From positions 1-15,763 of the forward strand of contig JASLZO010000007.1 in NCBI GenBank assembly GCA_030754805.1: a stretch of 15,763 nt of DNA. The letters are read 5' to 3'. Positions 7,996 to 14,890 of this stretch are shown here, one piece after another. The notes beneath the pieces are model-generated. The model did no database searches and was not told the DNA's origin. It worked only from the letters and a program-made list of their open reading frames with translations. The stretch is from Dehalococcoidia bacterium. Lineage in GTDB: Bacteria > Chloroflexota > Dehalococcoidia > UBA6926. Each line of letters opens with the position of its first letter. The stretch's first letter is position 1. Both the position numbers and the translations under genes were made by a program.

Positions 7996-8038
7996 AACGA
8001 ACAAGTGGCGGGGGATTGCCCTCCGCCACTTGTTCGTT
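7996..8038 (-). terminator. Strong hairpin ending the grdC-grdA-glutaredoxin unit
   Basis: A perfect 16-bp inverted repeat pairs 7996-8011 with 8023-8038. Inside the loop GGG (8012-8014) can also pair with CCC (8019-8021). Read on the minus strand, it begins 14 bases past the glutaredoxin stop and ends in a short T-rich stretch (TTCGTTTTCG), so it would terminate or attenuate transcription before the aminotransferase. It may also protect the 3' end of the grd messenger RNA. Confidence 0.6.
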
Positions 8039-8052
8039 GATCTTCAACCGGA

Positions 8053-8298
8053 TCAGTCGAAGATTAGGCGTTTGTATTCCTTCGCATCGAATCCCACGTA
8101 GTGGTCATCTCCCACCACCAGGACCGGTACGGACATCACTCGGTAGTTCTGCACGAGATCGCGGACGTATTCCGGATGCGCGACGACGTCTTTGTAGTCG
8201 TATTCAACGCTGTTCTCTTTGAACCAGCGCTTTGCCTCGTCGCAGGGAGGGCAGTCCTTTTCCTTTGAGTAGAAGACGACGGTTTTCATTTGCGTCAC
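8053..8298 (-). CDS. Glutaredoxin/NrdH-like small redox protein (CPPC)
   Basis: An 81-residue thioredoxin-fold protein with the redox motif CPPC at residues 16-19 in KDCPPCDEAKRWF, and the cis-proline segment SVPVLVVGD about 40 residues later. It is the usual size for glutaredoxin or NrdH-redoxin. The start is GTG at 8298, because a GGAGG site (8306-8310) sits seven bases away; the internal ATG at 8289 is too far from it. It begins 13 bp after grdA ends. In glycine reductase GrdA is re-reduced by thioredoxin, so this gene may supply the electron donor for the GrdA selenenylsulfide here. That role is inferred from position. Confidence 0.85.
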   Translation of the reverse strand: MTQMKTVVFYSKEKDCPPCDEAKRWFKENSVEYDYKDVVAHPEYVRDLVQNYRVMSVPVLVVGDDHYVGFDAKEYKRLIFD

Positions 8299-8311
8299 TT
8301 GGATTCCTCCG

Positions 8312-8776
8312 TTACACGCTCACAGACTCGCGGACGTTCTTCATCGCCTGGATGATTTCGTCTGTTTCCAGGACGGACTCCATGATGGAGACCTGTTCTT
8401 TGTAGACCTTCGCGTCGATCTGATCTTTCATTTCCGATTCGAGTATGTGGAAAACGGGCAATCCGAGAGAAATGCCTGCCAGAGGGCCGACCCATGACGG
8501 ATCACCTTCGGTCACGGTTCGTGCGTAAACCTCGGCACTCTCGGCGCTCGGGGAACCGAGCACGACGACGATGTCGTCCTTCCCATGCTTGTCGACCACC
8601 GCCTGGATCCCTTCTTGACCTTCCAGGTCAAGGGCACCTGCAGCCGTTCAAACGAAGCACTGGGTCTGAACCATCACTGGCACAGCCCCAACGCTCTTCA
8701 CACACTCTTCGATGGCGGGGCCGGGCACGCCGTCGCGCTCGCCCACGATAATCACTTGCTTTCCTTTGAGGTCCAT
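8312..8776 (-). CDS. grdA: Glycine/sarcosine/betaine reductase selenoprotein A (Sec at codon 43)
   Basis: A 154-residue GrdA, close to the usual length of about 158. It is the small shuttle that carries the cleaved carbon fragment as a Se-bound thio-like ester from component B to component C. Reading through the TGA at 8650-8648 gives QTQCFV-Sec-TAAGALDLEGQ, the family's diagnostic CxxU motif (Cys40, Sec43). The N-terminus KQVIIVGERDGVPGPAIEEC and the later GDPSWVGPLAGISLGLPVFH and AKVYKEQ also match GrdA. The start ATG 8776 has AGGAGG 11 bases upstream. A conventional call would begin after the TGA at 8599 and lose the active site. It follows grdC by 57 bp and precedes the glutaredoxin gene by 13 bp. 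Confidence 0.95.
8614..8650 (-). promoter_or_regulatory. SECIS-like stem-loop for GrdA Sec codon
   Basis: Immediately 3' of the TGA (8650-8648, minus strand) the mRNA has a perfect hairpin: 8632-8626 pairs with 8620-8614. The loop is TGGAA, or GGA if one more pair forms. The GG in the tip lies about 23 bases after the TGA, within the range used by bacterial SelB, and the hairpin is inside the coding frame as bacterial SECIS elements are. Confidence 0.75.
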
Positions 8777-8833
8777 TCGGGGGGAGTCCTCCTGACCGAG
8801 ATCTTTATACGCTGTCGTCAGTTTACACCCGCA

Positions 8834-10288
8834 CTATCGAGCCGCGGGGTTCGCCTCCAAAACGAACGATTCGCCATCCGAAAGATGGGTCATTCTGCCG
8901 AGGAAGAGACTGCCCTTCGCAAGGAACATCGTGTATTTAGATTCCCCGCTCCTGAGCGAGTCGAGTGCATGGGCCAGATAGGGGACGGCCGAGGCGACAT
9001 GCCCCTGAGTTGGCGAGAACCCCATCATTCCGTGCATCGCCACGAATTCGTCTCGAGCGTCGTTGCCTGCTGGAATATCTCCGCGCGCAGCCGCGATGGC
9101 GGCGATCAGGCGGTAGTTGGTGCGTGGCACGTTCCCGCTCCCGGCCGTATCGGTGATCTCCGGGTTGTGCATCTCTGTTGAGTACTTGTCGATGTCGGTG
9201 AAGGAAAGCCCCATGTTCTCGAGCGGTTTCTGTACCAGCGCTTCGATGATCGCTTGTTGAACCGAACCAGCACCGACGGTGTGGCGCCCGATGCTGTCGA
9301 GACGCAGGCGGGGACTCACCCCGTCATCCGGCCCCATCAGCACGGCGAATCCCACGAGGATGTCCTCCATGACCGGGATGTCCTTGGCGAGGTGACCACC
9401 GAATTTCATTCCAAGCTTGGCCAGTGAGCAGCCACCGATCACCGCGATCTCGGGGAACACGCCTGAGGTAGCCAGGCTCCCCGCGACGACCATCGCGTGA
9501 ACGGGGGCGCAGCAGAACGCCTTTACATCGGAACCCGTCGCTTCGATGCAACCTGCCGCCTCGGCGACGGTTTTCGCAAGGTTTCCTCCACCTCGGTTGT
9601 AACGATCTCCGATAGCCTCTTCGCCGGAACCAATGATGTATTGGAGTTGGTCAGGCGCAATCGAAAAGTCGTCCATCACCAGCCGCAGCGCCATGGTACC
9701 GGTGGCTTTGACGGCAAGGTTCTCAAGCAGGATGTCCGGCGCCAGAGAAGGGTCTTCCAACAAACCATGTTGGATGAGACCGATCGTGCTGCCGTCGCGA
9801 AGCTGCAGAGGTTTCGCGCCCTTCTCGGAGTCATCGAGCATCTCCTCGATCTGACTCGGCGGAACGCCCACGATTTTCTCGAGATCGGCCGCTGGGACTC
9901 GGGGGTGTTTCACCAAAAGCTCACGAGATCTCTCGGCGAACTCTTCGTCAAGCCATAGAAGGTCGAAATCATCCCCCGCTTTGAGGAGCCCGTAAAACTC
10001 CTCTTCCGAAACCAGTTCGCCGTGCGGACCGTTTCTGGGTGCCTCCCGGGCGACGTTCTCGTACCACGGCTGATCAAGCTCAGCGAGCGATTCGGGGGTG
10101 CGATTGCCAAGCAGTACCTGGTGTGGGGCGTACCCAACAACGTCATCGAATGAGCGGAGGTGAGACTTGATGGACTCCCAAACTTCTGGGTCTCGTGCGA
10201 TCTCTCGATCGGGTTTCGACCCGTGTCTCACGAGGCCCGGTGTGTGGGCCATGAAGAATCGCACTCCACGAATGACTGGGTGGTCCAT
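8834..10288 (-). CDS. grdC: Glycine/betaine reductase complex component C, GrdC-type beta subunit
   Basis: A 484-residue protein of the GrdC family (FabH/thiolase-like fold), slightly shorter than the usual 510 or so. Component C takes the acyl group from Sec of GrdA as a thioester. Evidence includes the N-terminal HTPGLVRHG, KSHLRSFDDVVGYAPHQV, GNRTPESL, EFYGLLK, the central KAFCCAPVHAMVVAGSLA (Cys259-Cys260), IGGCSLAKLGMKF (Cys287) and the closing GMMGFSPTQGHVASAVPY and KGSLFLGRMTHL. The ATG at 10288 has a GAGGTG site upstream and fits the family N-terminus. It is first in a unit with grdA and glutaredoxin and is divergent from the grdE-like gene. The canonical partner GrdD, which holds the reactive cysteine for acetyl phosphate formation, is not in the window. 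Confidence 0.93.
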   Translation of the reverse strand: MDHPVIRGVRFFMAHTPGLVRHGSKPDREIARDPEVWESIKSHLRSFDDVVGYAPHQVLLGNRTPESLAELDQPWYENVAREAPRNGPHGELVSEEEFYGLLKAGDDFDLLWLDEEFAERSRELLVKHPRVPAADLEKIVGVPPSQIEEMLDDSEKGAKPLQLRDGSTIGLIQHGLLEDPSLAPDILLENLAVKATGTMALRLVMDDFSIAPDQLQYIIGSGEEAIGDRYNRGGGNLAKTVAEAAGCIEATGSDVKAFCCAPVHAMVVAGSLATSGVFPEIAVIGGCSLAKLGMKFGGHLAKDIPVMEDILVGFAVLMGPDDGVSPRLRLDSIGRHTVGAGSVQQAIIEALVQKPLENMGLSFTDIDKYSTEMHNPEITDTAGSGNVPRTNYRLIAAIAAARGDIPAGNDARDEFVAMHGMMGFSPTQGHVASAVPYLAHALDSLRSGESKYTMFLAKGSLFLGRMTHLSDGESFVLEANPAAR

Positions 10289-10338
10289 TTAACCGGCACC
10301 TCGCCTCGGGTTTCAGCTAGGAGACACGCTTGTTTCCG

Positions 10339-10375
10339 TTGACAGAACGCTACTGCGAGGCCTACTTTGTGTCAA
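10339..10375. promoter_or_regulatory. Face-to-face promoter candidates between grdC and grdE-like genes
   Basis: The 142-bp divergent spacer has a consensus -35 box TTGACA on the plus strand at 10339-10344, with a weak TACTTT -10 at 10363-10368 (18-bp spacer). A second TTGACA lies on the minus strand at 10375-10370, with a weak TAGCGT at 10352-10347 (17-bp spacer). The two boxes form an inverted repeat pointing at each other, so the polymerase sites overlap and would exclude each other. The arrangement could alternatively be an operator. No riboswitch fold was recognised in the spacer. Confidence 0.45.
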
Positions 10376-10430
10376 TCTGAGCGGCCTCCTAATAAAGGGG
10401 AAGCGCTCCAGGGGTTTGGGGGTCCGAGCG

Positions 10431-11699
10431 ATGGCGCTAACGCTCTCGGTTCATCCGGTCACGGAACTGAAGTTCGCCGACGCAACTAAGCTCGACGGGG
10501 GCGTACTTACCGTCGACCGGGAAGCGCTCCGACAACTCTTGCTCGAAGACCGAAGGCTCGATGACGTCATATTGGAAATCGTGAATCCGGGCGAATCTGC
10601 CCGAGTCGGCATCGTGTTCGACGTTATCGAACCACGAGCGAAAGAGCCAGGAACGGGAGCAGGTGACTTTCCCGGTGTGCTGGGTCCGTACCAGATCGCA
10701 GGAGACGGGGAAACCCATGTGCTTCGGGGTTCGGCGGTAACGGTAGTCGACCCTTTGGGGATCCCGGGGGCGGGCGGCAAGTCGTTGGAGATGTCCGGGG
10801 GACCCGGCCAGGAGTCGCCGTATGGAGTCCTCCATCACCTCGTCATCGTCCCGAAACTTGCCGGCGAGGTGGAACGCCACGCAGCGCTGAACGCCACCCG
10901 CCTTGCTTCGCTGAAGGCATCGGCTTACCTGGGCGGGACGGCGATCGGGCAGCATTCCGCGTCGGAAGAAGTCTTCGATCTGAGTGATCTTGATTCCGCA
11001 GATCGGAAAGAATTGCCGAACGTCGCCTACATCGCGCAGATCCATGGACACCAGCGGGTCGTCGAAGCCGACGAACACATCCTTTACGGCAGCAACACAG
11101 AAGGGATGATGCCAACCCCCTTGGGTCCGACCGAATGGTTGGACGGCGGGGTGCTGACCTCGTACTGGAACATGCAAGTCGAGACGTATTTCTACCAGAA
11201 CCACCCGATCATCCTGGAGTTGATCCACCGGCACCAGGCGAAAGAACTGAACTTCGTCGGAACGGTCGCTACGGTCGCGGCGTCGGACGAGGTCGACCGG
11301 GACCGGACGAGCATGATGGCAGCACAACAGGCGAAGTGGGCGCTCGGCGCCAATGGAGTCGTACTGACAAAGTACGGTGGTGGCGCCCCCCACGCCGACA
11401 TGGGAAAGACGGCCCAGCAGTGCGAAGCCATCGGTCTCAAGACGACGGTGCAGGTGTCTGACATGGCCGGTGATCGGAGAGCCGAATCGGCGTTGTTATT
11501 CGACCACGTCGAAGTTGACGCGATCGTCTACGTCGGCGGGAATGACGTCTCGTGGCCGATGAACCCTGTGGAACGGATCATCTCCAGTAACGATCAAATC
11601 GCAGGCGCCTTCGCGGCGGTAGAAACAGTCCAAGCTTCCGCGGTGGCGGGGGTCACCAATCAGCAAGGCATTTCAAGGATCAGGGTCAACGTCTACTAG
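10431..11699 (+). CDS. GrdE/GrdG/GrdI-like component B subunit without the pyruvoyl cleavage site
   Basis: A 422-residue homologue of the component B proprotein of glycine, sarcosine and betaine reductases (about 430 residues). Matching blocks are GGVLTVDREAL, VNPGESARVGIVFDVIEPR, FPGVLGP, GDGETHVLRGSAV, LEMSGGPG, LPNVAYIAQIH, LGPTEWLDGG, NHPIILELIHRHQ-x-KELNFVG and AGVTNQQG near the C-terminus. In the family an Asn-Cys pair shortly after the TE-x-xDG segment is cleaved to make alpha and beta chains with a pyruvoyl group. Here that stretch is VLTSYWNMQVETY (residues 241-253), about three residues shorter, with no Cys. The only Cys is Cys331. It probably stays uncut. The ATG at 10431 (GGGGG site upstream) matches the family N-terminus better than TTG 10416. 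It is followed 54 bp later by grdB. Confidence 0.9.
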   Translation: MALTLSVHPVTELKFADATKLDGGVLTVDREALRQLLLEDRRLDDVILEIVNPGESARVGIVFDVIEPRAKEPGTGAGDFPGVLGPYQIAGDGETHVLRGSAVTVVDPLGIPGAGGKSLEMSGGPGQESPYGVLHHLVIVPKLAGEVERHAALNATRLASLKASAYLGGTAIGQHSASEEVFDLSDLDSADRKELPNVAYIAQIHGHQRVVEADEHILYGSNTEGMMPTPLGPTEWLDGGVLTSYWNMQVETYFYQNHPIILELIHRHQAKELNFVGTVATVAASDEVDRDRTSMMAAQQAKWALGANGVVLTKYGGGAPHADMGKTAQQCEAIGLKTTVQVSDMAGDRRAESALLFDHVEVDAIVYVGGNDVSWPMNPVERIISSNDQIAGAFAAVETVQASAVAGVTNQQGISRIRVNVY

Positions 11700-11753
11700 C
11701 AGGGATCCGACTGCAATAGGCGATCAAGTTCGAAGGGAATCCGGGAGGCGAGC

Positions 11754-13046
11754 ATGAAGGTTGTCCATTACATGAACCAGTTCTTCGGAGGGCTGGGCGG
11801 TGAAGAGGTGGCAGGGACAGATTTGCAGGTGAAGGACGAACCCATCGGGCCCGGGCGCCTCCTCGAACAGGTCCTCGGTGGCGATTCCAAGGTAATCAAG
11901 ACACTGATCTGCGGTGATAACTACGCTGCGGAAAACCTGACCGAGTTGAGTCAGGAAGTGATCAAGGTCATCCGAGAGGCGGGGGCCGAATTGTTCGTCG
12001 CAGGCCCTTCGTTCGAAGCGGGGCGATACGGCGTCGCGGCAGCCGGGCTATGTGCGGCTGTTCAGGCCGAGTTGGGAATCCCAGTCGTCACCGGAATGGC
12101 AGTTGAAAACCCTGGGGTCGACCTGTACCGATCCGAGGTGTATATCGTCGATTCAGGCCAGAACGTCGGCGCGATGCGTGAGGTCTTGACGAAGATGTCG
12201 GCCATCGCTCAGAAGCTTGCGGCGGACGGCGGTGAGTCAATCGGTAATCCAACCGACGAGGGGTACATCCCTCAAGGAGTGCTCCGCGACGAGTTCGTGG
12301 AGAAGACGGCGGCCGAACGCCTGGTCGATATGGTCCTGGCGAAGACAAAGGGGGATCCGTACACCTCCGAACTCACCGTGACCTCTTTCACCCCGCCGCC
12401 GGCACCCGCCGCCATCGTGGACATGTCCAAGGCGCGAATAGCCATCGTGACGGACGGCGGCCTGGTTCCAAAGGGAAACCCGGACGACATCTCGCCGATC
12501 GCATCGACCAACTGGGGTTCGTACGACATCTCGCGACTCGACGACCTCGAGGGTGAGGACTACCAGGTTCAACATCGCGGTTTCGATACTCGATTTGTCG
12601 AACAGGACCCGGACCGGTTGGTGCCGGTCGACGTTCTCCGTGAGATGGAGAAGAGTGGCCAGGTCGGGAAGATCCACGACGTATTTCTGTCCACATCGGG
12701 ATTGGCAAACCCGATTGCCAACAGCCGACGACTCGGCCGCGAGATGGCCGAAGAACTGAAGAACGATGGCGTCGACGCGGTCATCCTGACGTCGACTTGA
12801 GGCACGTCCACTCGCAGCGGCGCTGCGATCACGACGGAATTAGAGCGGGCGGGGATCCCGGTCGCCCAGGTGACCGCGGTGACGCCGGTCGCAAAGATGG
12901 TTGGGGCCAATCGGGTCATTCAGGGCAGAGGCATCGTCCATCCGCTTGGCGATGCCAGCCTTTCTGCGGCCGAGGAAAAAGAACTTCGCCAGGAGCTAGT
13001 GCATAGGGCACTGGAAGCGTTGGAGACCGACATAACCTCCGAGTAA
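11754..13046 (+). CDS. grdB: Glycine/sarcosine/betaine reductase component B selenoprotein, GrdB-like (Sec at codon 349)
   Basis: A 430-residue GrdB/GrdF/GrdH-family selenoprotein, full family length when TGA 12798-12800 is read as Sec. This is the substrate-cleaving subunit of component B. Matches include VHYMNQFFGGLGGEE, LICGDNYAAEN, AGPSFEAGRYGVA, GIPVVTGMAVENPGVD, DEGYIPQGV, VTDGGLVPKGNPD and VDAVILTST-Sec. After the Sec come GTSTRSGAA, ELERAGIPVAQVTAV, KMVGANRV and a conserved HPLGD tail to TAA at 13044-13046. In family members I recall, Sec is followed by GTCTRCG (UxxCxxC); here both Cys are Ser. GGGAGG lies five bases before the ATG. Which of glycine, sarcosine, betaine or another compound is cleaved cannot be told, so the symbol marks the family. 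Confidence 0.93.
12798..12828 (+). promoter_or_regulatory. SECIS-like stem-loop for GrdB Sec codon
   Basis: Eleven bases after the TGA (12798-12800) begins a perfect 7-bp hairpin: 12812-12818 pairs with 12822-12828 around a GGC tip. The GG is 19-20 bases past the TGA. Position inside the frame, distance and the GG tip match the grdA element, which supports Sec insertion by SelB at both genes. Confidence 0.75.
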
Positions 13047-13070
13047 TCAACCACTTGTCACGTATCGATA

Positions 13071-13110
13071 GACGGGCCCCCGGCGCTCAGTCGGGGGCCC
13101 GTCCTTTCTT
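13071..13110 (+). terminator. Strong Rho-independent terminator after grdB
   Basis: A perfect 12-bp GC-rich stem pairs 13071-13082 with 13092-13103 around a nine-base loop. It is followed by CTTTCTT. It starts 24 bases after the grdB stop and closes the grdE-grdB unit. Confidence 0.85.
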
Positions 13111-13127
13111 CAACACGAGCTCCTTCG

Positions 13128-14438
13128 GTGGTTGAAAAAGCACCTGTGCCGGTGCGGAAGCGCGTCTATTACGGGTGGATCATCGTGGCGACGATGGCTG
13201 TTGTGACGATGGCGCAAACGGCAGAGTTCAATCCCGTGCTCGGCGTCTTCTTGAAGCCGATGACGGCCGAACTGGGGTGGACTAGGGCACAGTTCGCGGG
13301 CGCTATTACTGTCGGCACGCTCGCTGGTGGGATGACCGCGACGGTCATGGGTCCATTGCTCGATCGACACGGACCTCGGTGGATCCTAACAGTCGCATTC
13401 GTTCTGTTGGGCGGCACAATCGCAGGGCTCGCTGTCGTTGGCACGCTCTGGCATTTTTACCTGCTCATGGCCGCAAGCAGGGCGCTGGTCAGCGGTGTGA
13501 TCGCAATCGCGACCGGCGTGGTGATATCGAAGTGGTTCATCAAACGCCGAGGCCGCGCGATGGCGTTCTCTACGACAGGAACCAGGTTCGGGAATGCCCT
13601 CATGCCGCTCTATGTCCAATCCGTCCTCGGAGCCTTCGGATGGAGATCGGCAGCAGTGGCGCTTGGGCTTCTGACATGGGCATTGACAATCGTACCGACC
13701 GCAATATTCCTCAGGCGCCAGCCCGAAGACATGGGTTTGCTGCCCGATGGTGAAGAACCCCACGAACCCGGCGGCGTTGGATCCGAAGATGAAAACGATC
13801 TGAACGAGGTCAACTTCACGCCGCGTGAAGCCGCAAAGACCCGTTCCTTCTACATCGTCCTGTTGGTCACTGGCGCCATGTTCTTCACTGGAGCGGGCGT
13901 GAATTTCAACCTGATCCCGTACCTGACTGATAGCGGAATCTCGCCGGGTTCGGCGGTCACCGTGCTCACCGTGTGGGCCGGCATCGGATCGGTCGGCGGA
14001 TTAGCGGCAGGCTTTGTGGCGGAGCGTGTAAGCGTGCGGGTGGTCATGGCCGTGTCATTCTTTTTCGTCGCGATCGGGGTCGCGATTCTGAGTACAGCGG
14101 ATAACCTCCCGCTCGCTTATCTATTCGCCATCGTCCATGGGCTCGCGTTCGGGGGGATCCCGATCCTGCAGCAACTCGTGTGGGCCGACTACTTTGGCAG
14201 ACGTCACCAAGGCGCGATCCGCGGATTGATCACTCCTTTCCAGATGTTTGCGAACGCCATGGCACCGCTGGTGACGAACGTCCTCTACGCGACGCTCGAT
14301 GGGAGTTACCTGCCTATCTTCCGGGCTTTCGTCCTCGTGTACATCGTTGCGGGGTTCGCGATGTTGATGGCGGTGCCACCGGTTCACATTTCCCGTTCGC
14401 AGAGGGCTCCTGAGGCGTCTGGTACCGGCGCGGACTGA
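13128..14438 (+). CDS. MFS transporter, monocarboxylate/oxalate-formate antiporter-like
   Basis: A 436-residue integral membrane carrier of the major facilitator superfamily, with about twelve hydrophobic segments in two halves joined by an acidic loop near residues 198-240. The opening YYGWIIVATM, LGVFLKPMTAELGWTRAQF and the motif A version DRHGPR (residues 79-84) resemble carriers of small carboxylates (OFA/MCT-like). The start is taken as GTG 13128 because later starts would cut the first membrane segment, but it has no clear ribosome site. It lies only 18 bp after the terminator tail of grdB, so its promoter is not evident; it may be read by leakage or be leaderless. Location suggests import of the reductase substrate or export of its product, which is inference. 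Confidence 0.88.
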   Translation: MVEKAPVPVRKRVYYGWIIVATMAVVTMAQTAEFNPVLGVFLKPMTAELGWTRAQFAGAITVGTLAGGMTATVMGPLLDRHGPRWILTVAFVLLGGTIAGLAVVGTLWHFYLLMAASRALVSGVIAIATGVVISKWFIKRRGRAMAFSTTGTRFGNALMPLYVQSVLGAFGWRSAAVALGLLTWALTIVPTAIFLRRQPEDMGLLPDGEEPHEPGGVGSEDENDLNEVNFTPREAAKTRSFYIVLLVTGAMFFTGAGVNFNLIPYLTDSGISPGSAVTVLTVWAGIGSVGGLAAGFVAERVSVRVVMAVSFFFVAIGVAILSTADNLPLAYLFAIVHGLAFGGIPILQQLVWADYFGRRHQGAIRGLITPFQMFANAMAPLVTNVLYATLDGSYLPIFRAFVLVYIVAGFAMLMAVPPVHISRSQRAPEASGTGAD

Positions 14439-14495
14439 AGCGAATTGGCCGATATTTGGATCCTGCCGCACGCCGGGGCTCACCCAATTGCTCCT

Positions 14496-14504
14496 TGTTA
14501 TACT
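14496..14504 (+). promoter_or_regulatory. Extended -10 promoter for rpsO-pnp
   Basis: TGTTATACT at 14496-14504 is a good extended -10 element, about 60 bp before the rpsO GTG. No clear -35 box lies at 16-18 bp. It sits in the 126-bp spacer after the transporter gene, where a separate promoter for the ribosomal gene is expected. Confidence 0.5.
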
Positions 14505-14564
14505 CTCGTCATAGAGTCAAAGGGAAGATTGATAGAGGAAGGCGACAGCCTAGGCGGAGAACGG

Positions 14565-14828
14565 GTGGACCGCGAGACAAGCAAACAGATCATCGAACAA
14601 TATCGGACGCACGCGTCCGACACCGGATCCACCGACGTTCAGGTGGCACTGCTCTCACACCGCATACGCGAGTTGACGAGCCACGTACAGGTCCACCGAC
14701 ACGACCACGCAACGCGAAGAGGCCTGTTGAAGCTCGTTGGCCAACGCAGGCGACTTCTCCGTTACCTCCGTAGGGAGGACGCGGCGCGATATCAGAGCGT
14801 CGTTTCGTCTCTCGGTATCCGCGGTTAG
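14565..14828 (+). CDS. rpsO: 30S ribosomal protein S15
   Basis: An 87-residue S15, the usual length, which binds 16S rRNA early in small-subunit assembly. The family core is clear: TGSTDVQVALLSHRIRELTSH, HDHATRRGLLKLVGQRRRLLRYL and a final SLGIRG. The start is GTG at 14565 with GGAG five bases upstream; the open frame extends further left, but those codons precede the conserved protein. It is followed by pnp 62 bp later, a gene order common in bacteria. Many bacteria regulate this gene by S15 binding to its leader; I see no specific fold here that proves it. Confidence 0.95.
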   Translation: MDRETSKQIIEQYRTHASDTGSTDVQVALLSHRIRELTSHVQVHRHDHATRRGLLKLVGQRRRLLRYLRREDAARYQSVVSSLGIRG

Positions 14829-14890
14829 CAAACGCACACGGCTCACCCCCCTTCCTCCGGGCGCATGAAGTGCGCGGAGCGTAGGAGCAC

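Noticed and set aside
8312..8599. A short stand-alone protein beginning at 8599
   Set aside because: It is only the C-terminal part of GrdA; the missing N-terminus with its Sec motif lies directly upstream in the same frame.
8494..9181. Plus-strand open frames across grdA and the end of grdC
   Set aside because: Arginine-rich shadow frames opposite well-supported minus-strand genes.
10289..10430. Possible glycine riboswitch before the grd genes
   Set aside because: I could not find the paired aptamer architecture, and 142 bp shared by two divergent genes leaves little room for it.
10437..11393. 318-codon minus-strand open frame
   Set aside because: It lies antisense inside the GrdE-like gene, has no family motif, and is explained by the codon pattern of the plus-strand gene.
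12797..13046. Reading the GrdB gene as truncated at TGA 12800, with the rest as a separate or broken gene
   Set aside because: The frame continues for 81 codons of clear GrdB C-terminus, the TGA is at the family Sec position, and a SECIS-like hairpin follows.
14439..14498. Inverted AATTGG/CCAATT before rpsO as a terminator for the MFS gene
   Set aside because: Only six base pairs with a loop of nearly 40 bases and no T tract.
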